A DNA stretch of 64,000 nucleotides from NCBI RefSeq assembly GCF_035282405.1, contig NZ_JAYKBP010000004.1, positions 1 to 64,000 of the forward strand, in the 5' to 3' direction. Positions 1 through 8,919 of the stretch are shown piece after piece. Position 1 is the stretch's first letter; every line of letters begins with the position of its first letter. The stretch comes from Parvimonas sp035282405. Lineage in GTDB: Bacteria; Bacillota; Clostridia; Tissierellales; Peptoniphilaceae. A program made the translations under genes and the position numbers. The notes beneath the pieces were generated by a model. It was not told the origin of the DNA. It saw only the letters and a list, made by a program, of their open reading frames with translations, and did no database searches.

Positions 1-1
1 C

Positions 2-1150
2 AATCCTGTTGTAATTTCATACTTATTAATTTCTGAAAAAGCATGTAATTTATATATTGATAAATCAAAATTATCTGAAGAAGTTTCAAATTATTTGAAG
101 GAAAATAATGTTTCTATTAAAGCTTATGAAGTTATGGCAAGAGATATTTCTGATATTGAAGCTAAGAAGAATTTATACTTAGAACCTAAAAAGACAAATG
201 TAGCTGTTTACTCAGCGATTGGAAGAGGAGTTAATGTTGTTACTGGCTTAAATCTTACTTCTATTATGAAATGTCATAAAAATGAAATAGAAATTAAAAA
301 TACTAAGAATGCATTTATTAAAGATGGAGTTGCATTAGTTAGATATCTAAATTGGTTGGAAACTGGTGTTTCAACTGGAACTATAACAGAAATGATAGCT
401 TCTGAAAAGTTATTAGAATTTAGAAAACAACAAGATTTATTTATTGAAGATAGCTTCGAATCTATTTCTGCTTATGGTGCAAATGCCTCAATGCCACATT
501 ATAAACCAAGTCATGAACATCCTGTAAAAGTTGAACCAAGAGGATTATATTTAATTGATAGTGGTGGACATTATTTAGACGGAACAACTGATATTACAAG
601 AACAGTTGCACTTGGAGAATTAAAAAAAGAAGAAATTTATCACTATACATTAGTTTTAAAGGCACATATTGCTTTAATGGAAGCTAAGTTCTTAGAAGGA
701 ACTAATGGTGGATATTTAGATGCTTTCACAAGATATAATCTATGGAAGAATAGAATTAACTTCAATCATGGTACAGGACATGGAGTTGGTCATGTACTAA
801 ATGTTCATGAAGGTCCTCAAAGAATAGGTACTGGAGGAAACGAATATCCAATGGAAGTTGGAATGGTAACTTCTGATGAACCTGGTATCTATATTAGTGG
901 TAGTCATGGAATTAGAATTGAAAGTATTATGGTTTGTGTTAAAGATGAAATGACTGAATTTGGTCAATTCTTAAAATTTGACAATTTAACAGTTGTTCCT
1001 ATTGATACAAGACCAGTTGATAAATCATTAATGAGTGAAGAAGAAATTACTTGGTTAAATGATTATAATAAGATGTGTTATGAAAAATTATCTCCATATT
1101 TAAGTGGACATGATTTAGAATATTTAAGAGAACAATGCAAGGAAATTTAA
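2..1150 (+). CDS. pepP: Xaa-Pro aminopeptidase (M24 family), 5' end outside window
   Basis: The frame is open to the first bases of the window, so the start lies upstream; about 382 residues are visible. The first visible residues (NPVVISYLLI) resemble the second N-terminal creatinase-like domain of this family. The pita-bread M24 metal ligands can be read: Asp residues in YLIDSGG and DGTTDITRT, His in HGTGHGVGH, Glu in SDEPGIY and Glu in GIRIES. A C-terminal M24_C-type tail follows. Members are cytoplasmic dimetal peptidases that remove an N-terminal residue preceding proline. The end overlaps the uvrC start by 16 bases, so the two are probably cotranscribed. Confidence 0.93.
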   Translation, partial: NPVVISYLLISEKACNLYIDKSKLSEEVSNYLKENNVSIKAYEVMARDISDIEAKKNLYLEPKKTNVAVYSAIGRGVNVVTGLNLTSIMKCHKNEIEIKNTKNAFIKDGVALVRYLNWLETGVSTGTITEMIASEKLLEFRKQQDLFIEDSFESISAYGANASMPHYKPSHEHPVKVEPRGLYLIDSGGHYLDGTTDITRTVALGELKKEEIYHYTLVLKAHIALMEAKFLEGTNGGYLDAFTRYNLWKNRINFNHGTGHGVGHVLNVHEGPQRIGTGGNEYPMEVGMVTSDEPGIYISGSHGIRIESIMVCVKDEMTEFGQFLKFDNLTVVPIDTRPVDKSLMSEEEITWLNDYNKMCYEKLSPYLSGHDLEYLREQCKEI

Positions 1151-2997
1151 GAGAATTTGATATAAATTATGAATTAAAAAAACTACCTGATTTACCAGGA
1201 GTTTATATAATGTATGATAAGGATGATAACATTATCTATGTTGGAAAGTCTGTCTCTTTAAAGAATAGAGTTAGGTCATATTTTACTACTAATCACAAAT
1301 ACAAAAAAGTTCAAGCTATGGTAGAACATATTCATAGATTTGAATATATAATTGTAAATAACGAAACTGAAAGTTTAGTTTTGGAAGCAAATCTGATTAA
1401 GAAAAATAGACCTAAATATAATATAAATTTAAAGGACGACAAGCAGTATCCTTATATAAAAATTACAAATGAAAAATTTCCTAAAATTTTAAAAGTTAGA
1501 GATGTAAAAAATGATAAGGCTCAATATTTTGGGCCTTTTCCTACAATTTCAGACTTGGAAAAATTGATGGAATTATCAATATTGATTTACAATATAAGAG
1601 ATTGTAAGTTGAACTTTGATAAAGGAAAGTTTTTACAAAGATCTTGTATGAGCTATTATTTGGGAAGATGCTCAGCACCATGTACTCAAAATATAGATAA
1701 AGAAGCTTATAATAATGATGTTAAAAGAGTTATTAAGTTTCTTTCAGGAGAAACAACTGAGATAAAAGAAATTTTACTAAATAGAATGAAACAGGCATCA
1801 GCAAAAGAAGAATATGAACTTGCGATGAAATATAGAGATTTCTTAAGTGAAATTGATTATTTATTTACTAAGCAGATTTTTAATATCAAGAAATTTAAGG
1901 AATATCATTTGATTTCATATGCTTATGCAGAAAATATTTTGGTTGTTGCAATTTTTATTGTAAATGATGGACTCGTAGTTGACAGAAAACATTTCATCAT
2001 TGAAAATATTTTGGACTTGGAAATCGAAGAGCTATTTTCCAATGTTATAAGACAATTTTACATAAGTCATCATAATAAGGTTAAGGAAATATATATTGAT
2101 TATTCAGAGGAGAGATTTTTAAATGAAATTTCATTATTTTTATCAAATATTTTCTCTGAAAATTCCATTTCTGTAAAAAATCCTAAAAAAGGTGTAAAAT
2201 TCGACCAAATGAAGATTTTGCAAAAAAATGCAAATGAAATTTTAACAAAACATATTTTTGACAGTAAAAATATTAATGTAAAATACCTACAAGCTATTAA
2301 TTATCTAAAAAATATTTTAGATATTGACAATCTAAATAGAATAGAATGTTATGATATTTCAAATATTTCAGGAGATTTCAATGTTGGAAGTATGGTAGTT
2401 TACAAAAATGGTTTTAAAAGTTCAAAAGATTATAGAAAGTTTAAGATTAAGACGGTTGTAGGTCAAGATGACTATTCAAGTCATAGAGAGATGCTTACAA
2501 GAAGATTTAATAGATTTTTAGATGAAAAAATAAATTCTATTGGAAGTAGTTTTTCTGAAATGCCGGACTTAATTTTAATGGATGGTGGAAAGGGACATGT
2601 TAATGTAGCAAAAGAAGTTCTTTTAGAGAAAAATTTGAATGTTCCGGTTATTGGCCTTGTTAAAAACGATAAACATAGAACTAAAGGAATAATTTTTGAA
2701 GATAATTATATCGAATTAGATATAAATACTAATATATATAGATTTTTATTTGATATACAAGAAGAAGTGCATAGATTTGCTATTAATTATCATAGAAGTT
2801 TACAGAATAAAAAATTGCAAAATTCTGTGCTTGATGAGATAAAAGGAGTTGGAGAAATTAAAAAGATTAAACTATTATCTCATTTTGGGAGTATTTCTGC
2901 GATAAAAAAAGCGAGTGTTGAAGAGCTTCTTATGGTTGATAAGATGGATAAGAAAACAGCAAAAAATATTTTTGAATTTTTTAATAATGAGGGATAA
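1135..2997 (+). CDS. uvrC: UvrABC excinuclease subunit C
   Basis: 620 residues, normal family length. The N-terminal GIY-YIG nuclease domain is clear (LPGVYIMYDK then IIYVGKS, residues about 17-40). A Cys-containing segment (SCMSYYLGRCSAPC) and a UVR motif near residues 200-240 follow, then the RNase H-like half (ECYDISNISG; LILMDGGKGH) and a C-terminal helix-hairpin-helix (IKGVGEIKKIKLL). UvrC makes both incisions during nucleotide excision repair with UvrB. The chosen ATG lies inside the end of pepP. The stop is followed after one base by hprK, which suggests translational coupling. Confidence 0.96.
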   Translation: MQGNLREFDINYELKKLPDLPGVYIMYDKDDNIIYVGKSVSLKNRVRSYFTTNHKYKKVQAMVEHIHRFEYIIVNNETESLVLEANLIKKNRPKYNINLKDDKQYPYIKITNEKFPKILKVRDVKNDKAQYFGPFPTISDLEKLMELSILIYNIRDCKLNFDKGKFLQRSCMSYYLGRCSAPCTQNIDKEAYNNDVKRVIKFLSGETTEIKEILLNRMKQASAKEEYELAMKYRDFLSEIDYLFTKQIFNIKKFKEYHLISYAYAENILVVAIFIVNDGLVVDRKHFIIENILDLEIEELFSNVIRQFYISHHNKVKEIYIDYSEERFLNEISLFLSNIFSENSISVKNPKKGVKFDQMKILQKNANEILTKHIFDSKNINVKYLQAINYLKNILDIDNLNRIECYDISNISGDFNVGSMVVYKNGFKSSKDYRKFKIKTVVGQDDYSSHREMLTRRFNRFLDEKINSIGSSFSEMPDLILMDGGKGHVNVAKEVLLEKNLNVPVIGLVKNDKHRTKGIIFEDNYIELDINTNIYRFLFDIQEEVHRFAINYHRSLQNKKLQNSVLDEIKGVGEIKKIKLLSHFGSISAIKKASVEELLMVDKMDKKTAKNIFEFFNNEG

Positions 2998-2998
2998 T

Positions 2999-3931
2999 AT
3001 GAAAAAAAGTGTTTTATTAAAAGACTTAGTTGAAAAACTTGGATTTGAGATTGTTTATAAAAGTGATGATTACGATAAAATAGAAATAGATTTTAATGAA
3101 GTTAATAGACCTGGTCTTCAGCTATGTGGTTTTTTTGATACTTTTTCATATAAAAGAATTCAAATAATTGGACTTCCAGAGCATGAATACTATGATAAAT
3201 ATTTACCATTTGATGAAAGAAGAAATATTTTTGATAAGTTCTTTTCATATCCTATTCCTGCTTTGATTTACAGTTATGGAATTAACATACCTTATGAAGT
3301 TTATTCTTTGGCGAAAAAACATAATAGGACAATCTTAAGAGTAGATTATGGAACTACAAAACTTATTTCTAAGTTGAATGTATTTTTGGAATTTGCTCTA
3401 AGCGAAGAAATTAGAATACATGGCGGATTGCTTGAAGTATTCGGTATGGGAATTTTAATAATTGGAAAAAGTAGTATAGGAAAAAGTGAAACTGCTTTGG
3501 AACTTATTGCTCGTGGGCATAGACTGGTAGCAGATGATGCTGTCGATATAAGAAAAATAGATAATAAACTCTATGGAGAGTCGCCTGAAAATATTAGACA
3601 TTTTCTAGAGATAAGAGGACTTGGAATTTTAGATATCCAAAGATTATATGGTGTCGGAGCAGTAAAAAAATCTACTGAAATAGATTTTGTTATTGAACTT
3701 GAAAATTGGATAGATAACAAAGAATATGATAGATTAGGTCTTGATGATAAATACAAAAGTATCCTAGGTCTTGAACTTCCATATATTGTAATTCCTGTAA
3801 AACCGGGTAGAAATATAGCGTTGATTGTTGAAGTTGCAGCAAGAAATATGCGCCAAAAAATGTATGGATATAATGCTGCAGAGGAATTAAATAAAAGAAT
3901 AATGGAAGAAATAAAAAATAAATCAAATTAG
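2999..3931 (+). CDS. hprK: HPr kinase/phosphorylase
   Basis: 310 residues when started at the ATG at 2999, preceded by a GAGGG ribosome site at 2989-2993; this matches the usual family length. Longer in-frame starts only add uvrC-overlapping residues. Walker A is GKSSIGKSET and the HprK signature is FLEIRGLGILDIQRLYG. The enzyme phosphorylates and dephosphorylates Ser46 of HPr and so controls CcpA-type carbon catabolite repression in Firmicutes. It leads the hprK-murB-rapZ-yvcK cluster typical of this phylum. Confidence 0.96.
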   Translation: MKKSVLLKDLVEKLGFEIVYKSDDYDKIEIDFNEVNRPGLQLCGFFDTFSYKRIQIIGLPEHEYYDKYLPFDERRNIFDKFFSYPIPALIYSYGINIPYEVYSLAKKHNRTILRVDYGTTKLISKLNVFLEFALSEEIRIHGGLLEVFGMGILIIGKSSIGKSETALELIARGHRLVADDAVDIRKIDNKLYGESPENIRHFLEIRGLGILDIQRLYGVGAVKKSTEIDFVIELENWIDNKEYDRLGLDDKYKSILGLELPYIVIPVKPGRNIALIVEVAARNMRQKMYGYNAAEELNKRIMEEIKNKSN

Positions 3932-3940
3932 GTGGTAAAT

Positions 3941-4828
3941 ATGTTATTTAGTAAATTGAATTGTATTGTAAGATATGACGAACCTTTAAAAAATCATACT
4001 ACATTCAAAATTGGTGGAAATTGTATAGCTTTAATTGAACCAAGAGAAGTTTTCGATATAGTTGAAACTATAAAAATATGTAGAGAAAATAGTATTAAAT
4101 TTTTTGTAATTGGAAATGGATCAAATTTACTTGTTCCAGATGAAGGCTATAATGGAGTTATAATAAAATTAAAGAGTGAATTTTCAAAAATAGAAGTTGA
4201 AGGAGACTATTTAATAGTAAATTCTGGTGCAAAATTATCAGAAGTTTATACTGTAGCTTATGAAAATTCTTTAACAGGATTTGAATTCGCTTCAGGAATT
4301 CCCGGAACAATAGGTGGAGCAATCTTTATGAATGCCGGAGCCTATGGTGGTGAAATGAAAGATATAGTGGAATCCGTTGAAGTTTTGGACTTAGATAATT
4401 TCGAATTAAGAGAATTAAAAAATGAAGAGCTTGAATTTTCTTATAGAAAAAGCATAATTCAAAGAAAAAATTATATAGTTACAACTATAAAATTAAAATT
4501 AAAAAAAGGAAACAAAGAAGAAATTAATTCTGTCTATGAAGATTTAAGAGATAGAAGAAATTCAAAACAACCTTTAAACTTTGGCTCAGCAGGAAGTACA
4601 TTTAAAAGGCCTGAAGGGCATTTTGCATCAAAATTAATTGAAGATGCTGGACTTAAGGGATATCATATAAATGATGCTTGGGTTTCAGAAAAACATTCGG
4701 GTTTTATAGTTAATAAGGGAAATGCAAGTTATAAAGAAGTTATGGAACTTATAGAATATGTTCAAAAAGTTGTTTTTGAAAAATTTGGAGTTAAATTGGA
4801 AACGGAAGTAAGAATTTTAAAGGATTAG
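3941..4828 (+). CDS. murB: UDP-N-acetylenolpyruvoylglucosamine reductase
   Basis: 295 residues from ATG 3941; AGGTGG at 3930-3935 is the ribosome site, so the in-frame GTG at 3932 is unlikely to be the start. FAD-binding motifs are visible: HTTFKIGG, IGNGSNLLV, and the PCMH segment FASGIPGTIGGAIFMNAGAYGGE. The catalytic region includes NFGSAGSTFKRPEG and the C-terminal Glu region (VKLETEVRIL). MurB reduces enolpyruvyl-UDP-GlcNAc to UDP-MurNAc in the cytoplasm during peptidoglycan synthesis. The SAGSTFKRP pattern fits type II MurB. Confidence 0.96.
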   Translation: MLFSKLNCIVRYDEPLKNHTTFKIGGNCIALIEPREVFDIVETIKICRENSIKFFVIGNGSNLLVPDEGYNGVIIKLKSEFSKIEVEGDYLIVNSGAKLSEVYTVAYENSLTGFEFASGIPGTIGGAIFMNAGAYGGEMKDIVESVEVLDLDNFELRELKNEELEFSYRKSIIQRKNYIVTTIKLKLKKGNKEEINSVYEDLRDRRNSKQPLNFGSAGSTFKRPEGHFASKLIEDAGLKGYHINDAWVSEKHSGFIVNKGNASYKEVMELIEYVQKVVFEKFGVKLETEVRILKD

Positions 4829-4831
4829 GTT

Positions 4832-5683
4832 ATGGAAGCAGTTATAATTACAGGAATGAGTGGAGCAGGAAAGACATTGGCATTAAACCATTTTGAAGAT
4901 ATGGGTTATTATTGCATGGAAAATCTCCCTCCAAAATTTATTGTAGATTTTGTTGAATTAATAAATAATTCTACAAAGTCTATTGAAAAGTTGGCTATAG
5001 TTATTGACGTTAGAGCTAGGTTTTTTGAAGACTTATCAGAAACAATTCAAAATTTGAAAAAAATGGATTGTGAACTTAAAGTCTTATTTTTAGATGCAAG
5101 TAATAGAACTCTTATTAATAGATACAAGGAATTAAGACGTCCTCATCCTGTAAACCCGAATGGTGCACTTTCAGATTCCATAGAGCTAGAAAGGGAATTG
5201 CTTAATGATATAAAAGATAAATCCGATATTATCATAGATACTACAAGACTTTCTGCTATAAGTTTTAAAAATAAATTGAATTCAATTTTTTTCAATGGTA
5301 ATAAAAAAGATTTAGTTATAAATATAGAATCATTTGGATTTAAAAATGGAATTTTGGTTGAAGCTGATTTAGTTTTTGACGTTAGATTTTTACCTAATCC
5401 ATATTATATTGAAGAACTAAAAGAACTTAACGGAAAAGATGATGAAATCCAAAATTATGTTATGGATTTTGATGACTCAAAGATATTCTTAAATAAAGTA
5501 GTTGATTTATTGGAGTTCTTAATACCTAAATATAAGGCTGAAGGGAAAAATATGTTAACTATTGGTGTTGGATGTACTGGTGGGAAGCATCGCTCTGTTT
5601 GTTTGGCTGAAAAAATATACTCTGAACTTAAAAAAGAACATTCTAATGTTAATATTTCTCATAGGGATGAAAGACTATGGTAG
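4832..5683 (+). CDS. rapZ: RapZ-type P-loop nucleotide-binding protein
   Basis: 283 residues. Walker A GMSGAGKT lies at residues 8-15, the family segment RRPHPVNPNG follows in the middle, and the C-terminal domain carries the signature GVGCTGGKHRSV. RapZ-family proteins bind nucleotides and, in enteric bacteria, are RNA-binding regulators of amino-sugar metabolism. In Firmicutes the gene (yvcJ) sits between murB and yvcK as here, with a less certain role. The end overlaps yvcK by 7 bases. Confidence 0.94.
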   Translation: MEAVIITGMSGAGKTLALNHFEDMGYYCMENLPPKFIVDFVELINNSTKSIEKLAIVIDVRARFFEDLSETIQNLKKMDCELKVLFLDASNRTLINRYKELRRPHPVNPNGALSDSIELERELLNDIKDKSDIIIDTTRLSAISFKNKLNSIFFNGNKKDLVINIESFGFKNGILVEADLVFDVRFLPNPYYIEELKELNGKDDEIQNYVMDFDDSKIFLNKVVDLLEFLIPKYKAEGKNMLTIGVGCTGGKHRSVCLAEKIYSELKKEHSNVNISHRDERLW

Positions 5684-6648
5684 ATGATACAAGAATTGTA
5701 ACCATTGGAGGTGGAACAGGAAGTTCAGCCATCCTTAAAGGTTTGAAAAAGTATTTTAAAGATATTACTGCAATTGTAACCGTCGCTGATGACGGTGGAA
5801 GTTCCGGAATGCTTAGAGATGATTTAGGAATTATTCCACCGGGAGATATTAGAGCTTGTTTGATTTCTCTGGCAAATACTGAAAAATCAATGGAAAGATT
5901 GATGAAATATAGATTTAAAGAGGGAAATCTTAAGGGACAAAGTTTTGGAAATTTATTCTTAGTAGCGATGGCTGATATATATAAGGATTTTATGCTTGGA
6001 ATACAAGAAACTTCAAATATTTTAGCAATAACCGGTAAAGTTTTACCTGTTACTTTGGATAATATAAAATTATTTGCAGAACTTGAAAACGGAGAAATAA
6101 TTGAGGGTGAAAGTAATATAACAGCCTTAAATTTGGAAGATGAAAATAGCAGTAGAATAAATAGAGTTTTCATTTCTCCAAAATATGCTAAACCTCTTAA
6201 TGAAGTTGTACACGAAATTTATAATTCAGATGTAATCTTAATAGGTCCCGGAAGTTTATACACTTCTGTAATTCCTAATTTGTTAATTTCTGAAATAAGT
6301 GAAGCATTAACTAATACAAAGGCAAAAATCTGCTTTATTTTAAATGTTGTTAATCAGTCAACAGAAACATTCGATTATAAGGTTACTGATCATTTAAATG
6401 CAATTTATAAACATTGTGAGGGAATTAAAATTGACACTATTATAGTAAATAATGAAATAATTCCTGAAGAAGTCGATTTGAAATATAAAAGAAAAAGTGC
6501 AAGTCAATTATTATTAAGTGATGAAGAAAGAAAGTATTTAAAAAAATTAAAAATAAGAGTTTTAGAAGATAACTTGATTAGTAAATCTTCAGGCTATTCA
6601 AGACATAACGAAGATAGACTTGCAAGATTAATTTTAGAAAATTTTTAA
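5677..6648 (+). CDS. yvcK: YvcK-family gluconeogenesis/cell-shape factor
   Basis: 323 residues. Diagnostic motifs are GGGTGSSAIL near the N-terminus, VTVADDGGSSGMLR, PPGDIRACL and IGPGSLYTSVIPNLL. The fold is CofD-like. In Bacillus YvcK binds UDP-sugars and is required on gluconeogenic carbon sources. The ATG lies inside rapZ with AGGGA just upstream. In most Firmicutes whiA follows directly; here a strong terminator follows and no whiA is present in the window. Confidence 0.94.
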   Translation: MVDDTRIVTIGGGTGSSAILKGLKKYFKDITAIVTVADDGGSSGMLRDDLGIIPPGDIRACLISLANTEKSMERLMKYRFKEGNLKGQSFGNLFLVAMADIYKDFMLGIQETSNILAITGKVLPVTLDNIKLFAELENGEIIEGESNITALNLEDENSSRINRVFISPKYAKPLNEVVHEIYNSDVILIGPGSLYTSVIPNLLISEISEALTNTKAKICFILNVVNQSTETFDYKVTDHLNAIYKHCEGIKIDTIIVNNEIIPEEVDLKYKRKSASQLLLSDEERKYLKKLKIRVLEDNLISKSSGYSRHNEDRLARLILENF

Positions 6649-6672
6649 ATAATAATTATGTTTTTAACATTT

Positions 6673-6699
6673 AGATTGGGGATTTCCCAATCTTTTTTT
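6673..6699 (+). terminator. Rho-independent terminator after yvcK
   Basis: A perfect 8-bp stem AGATTGGG / CCCAATCT with a 5-base loop (GATTT), followed by a run of seven T. It closes the uvrC-yvcK transcription unit. Confidence 0.9.
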
Positions 6700-6728
6700 G
6701 TGTATTTAGATTGTTTAAATTTCAATTA

Positions 6729-6743
6729 AATTGTATCATAACA
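6729..6743 (+). repeat. 15-bp direct repeat, left copy
   Basis: AATTGTATCATAACA occurs here and again, identical, at 8919-8933. The two copies bracket the cell-wall-protein/IS island. The right copy begins at the outer edge of the insertion sequence. Confidence 0.6.
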
Positions 6744-6770
6744 TAAACAAAAATAGGAAAAAAATTTTAT

Positions 6771-6799
6771 TTGACAAACTTATAGCACTGTGATATAAT
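6771..6799 (+). promoter_or_regulatory. Consensus sigma-70 type promoter
   Basis: TTGACA at 6771-6776, a 17-bp spacer, then TATAAT at 6794-6799. It would start transcription near 6806, only about 25 bases before the proposed ATA start of the cell-wall-repeat gene. Confidence 0.85.
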
Positions 6800-6831
6800 G
6801 ATAAAAATAATACTTTAGGAAGTTTTTTATC

Positions 6832-7611
6832 ATAAAAAAATTTAAGAAAATTGTAAGTTTTATGTTATTAGTTAGCATGTTATCTTCGATATTCTTGCCG
6901 ATTTTTTGTAAAGAAAAAACGATTTTTGCTGAAGAGAAAAATAATCAAAGAGTTATAAGAGAAGATAAAGACTTTGTTTTGAAAGAAGATACATCCAATG
7001 GAATTAGATATTTGTATCTTAAAACACTTAATATTTCAAATGAACGATTAGAAGAAATTTTTAAAATTTCTGACGAAGGAAAGATTACAACTAGAAGTGG
7101 TATAGTAGTTGCAATTACTATTATTGCATTTTTATACCAAATATATACTACAGAGATGAAACCTCATTTTGACTTGGAAAGAGAACATAAAATAAAGTTA
7201 CAAGCCACAGCTAATGGATGGATAGATATAACTAAGTATGGATTAACTATGTGGTACTATAAAACATATGGTCAATTTAAAACAGGTTGGCACTATGATA
7301 ATTACTATGAAGGTTGGTACTATTTTTCTCCAGAACATAATTTTATGTTTGACCCAAGGTATAGTAAGTCAGAATGGTTATCAATAAATAATAAATGGTA
7401 CTGGTTTAATATTGGAGGAAATTTAAAAGAGTTAAGTGGTTGGCAAAGATATGGAGATAAATGGATGTATCATGTTCCGGGAGATTATGGAGCTTTAGCA
7501 GGATGTCTTTGTAAGATAGGAAGTAAATATTATATTTTTAATTATAATGGGTTCATGACTTATGAAGGTAATACAGCTCCAGATTTAAGTAAATTAGGAT
7601 ATTCGAGGTGA
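6832..7611 (+). CDS. Secreted protein with cell-wall-binding (GW/WYY) repeats, apparent ATA start
   Basis: I place the start at ATA 6832, giving 259 residues. That codon opens a textbook signal peptide: a Lys-rich n-region (KKFKK), a hydrophobic core (MLLVSMLSSIFLPIF), and a likely cut near IFAEE. The first in-frame ATG is 6862, which would drop the charged n-region and has no ribosome site, whereas AGGA at 6817-6820 suits the earlier start. The C-terminal half is rich in Trp/Tyr/Gly pairs (GWHYD, GWYYFSP, KWYWFN, KWMYH), like choline-binding or CW_binding_1 repeats that hold proteins on the wall. The middle (residues about 40-115) is not recognised. A consensus promoter lies just upstream. 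Confidence 0.7.
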   Translation: MKKFKKIVSFMLLVSMLSSIFLPIFCKEKTIFAEEKNNQRVIREDKDFVLKEDTSNGIRYLYLKTLNISNERLEEIFKISDEGKITTRSGIVVAITIIAFLYQIYTTEMKPHFDLEREHKIKLQATANGWIDITKYGLTMWYYKTYGQFKTGWHYDNYYEGWYYFSPEHNFMFDPRYSKSEWLSINNKWYWFNIGGNLKELSGWQRYGDKWMYHVPGDYGALAGCLCKIGSKYYIFNYNGFMTYEGNTAPDLSKLGYSR

Positions 7612-7615
7612 TTTT

Positions 7616-7741
7616 ATGGATACAGTTATAGTATTTTGTTTATTTTCGATATTATGTATACTTGAATATAAATTAGATAAAGTTCAAAAAAATCAAAAAG
7701 AAATTAAAGAAGAGATTGAGAAGATTAGGTCAAAATTGTAA
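7616..7741 (+). CDS. 41-residue membrane microprotein with coiled-coil tail
   Basis: An ATG at 7616 is preceded by GAGGTG at 7605-7610, which overlaps the stop of the cell-wall-repeat gene, so the two are probably coupled. Residues 3-16 are a hydrophobic segment (TVIVFCLFSILCIL). Residues 19-41 are charged with heptad-like spacing (KLDKVQKNQKEIKEEIEKI). Size and layout recall small holin-like or UviB/BhlA-like proteins, but similarity at this length cannot be judged by eye. A terminator follows 12 bases later. Confidence 0.6.
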   Translation: MDTVIVFCLFSILCILEYKLDKVQKNQKEIKEEIEKIRSKL

Positions 7742-7752
7742 ATTTTATTTTT

Positions 7753-7775
7753 AAGGAGCGAATGCTCCTTTTTGT
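7753..7775 (+). terminator. Terminator after the microprotein gene
   Basis: Stem AAGGAGC / GCTCCTT with a GAAT loop, followed by a T-rich tract. Confidence 0.85.
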
Positions 7776-7808
7776 TTTTGTTAATTTTGAAATTTGTATA
7801 TTTGTAAA

Positions 7809-8919
7809 TGATGTGAGAGCAAAAATTATAAAAAAATATAACCTGTATGATAGAATTAAAGGAGAATTAATTCTCCTTTAATTCTAATAATTCTTTACGT
7901 TTTTCAATAGGTGAAAGCCAATTTAAAGTTTGCATAGGTAATCTATTAGATTTATATAGATATTTTTTCATTTGTACAACCAAATCTTCATAAGAATAAA
8001 AAGATAAATTACTGTAAAATCTTTCATTGTCATTTCTATAACTTCTTTCAACCTTTCCATTGTGTCTAGGAGTTCTAGGTCTGATTAATTGATGTTTAAT
8101 ACCCAATTCATTACATAGTTTTTCAAAAGGATGAACTCTTTTAGTATCTTTAAAATGTGTAAATTCAAAACCATTATCGGTTTAAATAATTTCAGGAGCA
8201 TAACCAAAGTATTTAATAGCTATTTTAACAAAAGTAACAGGACTATAAGAAGATTGTACCTTAAAAGGATAAATAAACCTTTCACGAGTTGCCTCATTAA
8301 TAATCGTATATTGGTAGAATTTATCTGGTTTTTTACCAACATAACAAGAATTAGGAACATATTTAACATCAAGTTGCATTTTAACACCAATTTTAGTAGG
8401 AGTATGATAAGGTTTAGAAGCTTGTTTAACGTCTTTAAAAAAGCCAAGTTTTCTAAGAAATCTAAAAAGAGAGCAAAGATGTCTAGAATAACCTTTATTA
8501 AGTTTAAGTTTAGCAAAAAGTTCGATTAAATAAATATTAGGATTTCTTCTAATAAGATTTTTAATCCAATAAATTTCAGTATCGGTATGAGAATTAGGAT
8601 GTTTAGATAAAGGTCTATGAGATTTATCCTTAAGGGATTCAATAGAACCATCAAATCTTTTATTCCAACGCATAAGGGAGGATTTAGATATTTTATATCT
8701 TCTACAAACAAAGCTAACAGAATTACCATTTCTTTAAGTTTTAACGACATAGAATCTTGTTTGAAGTAAATGAGGGATATAACGTTGGTTGTGTTTTATA
8801 TCTTCTTGATTTTGTGGTATATTATTATTCACAAAAAGGGAGTTCCTTTCTAGTTAATTTGTTGGTAATTTTAATTATACAGGATATTCTCTTTTTTTTG
8901 TATTCTTGGTCTCACATCA
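7809..8919 (-). mobile_element. Decayed insertion sequence with terminal inverted repeats
   Basis: The ends are imperfect inverted repeats. The left end starts TGATGTGAGAGCAAAAAT at 7809. The right end, read on the minus strand from 8919 inward, starts TGATGTGAGACCAAGAAT. Similarity continues inward for about 45 bases, including a shared CCTGTAT. The 1.1-kb unit holds one transposase gene on the minus strand, broken twice. I see no clear target-site duplication immediately outside. Confidence 0.75.
7867..8750 (-). pseudogene. DDE (rve-type) transposase, inactivated
   Basis: Read on the minus strand from ATG 8750. The N-terminal helix-turn-helix (FVCRRYKISKSSLMRWNKRF) is followed by an integrase core: LDVKYVP, a TDNGFEF segment and HNGKVERSYRNDNERF. 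Two lesions are visible. A one-base deletion in the A-run near 8727-8733 shifts the first seven codons out of frame. A TAA at 8182-8184 stands where Gln is expected just before TDNG. Restoring both gives one continuous protein of roughly 290 residues. Family could be IS481- or IS3-like OrfB; I cannot decide. Confidence 0.85.

Noticed and set aside
3571..3926. Minus-strand open frames within hprK
   Set aside because: No RBS or recognisable product, and they lie opposite well-supported HprK motifs.
8131..8529. Plus-strand open frame of 132 codons across the insertion sequence
   Set aside because: It is the antisense of the transposase; the minus-strand reading has clear integrase motifs.
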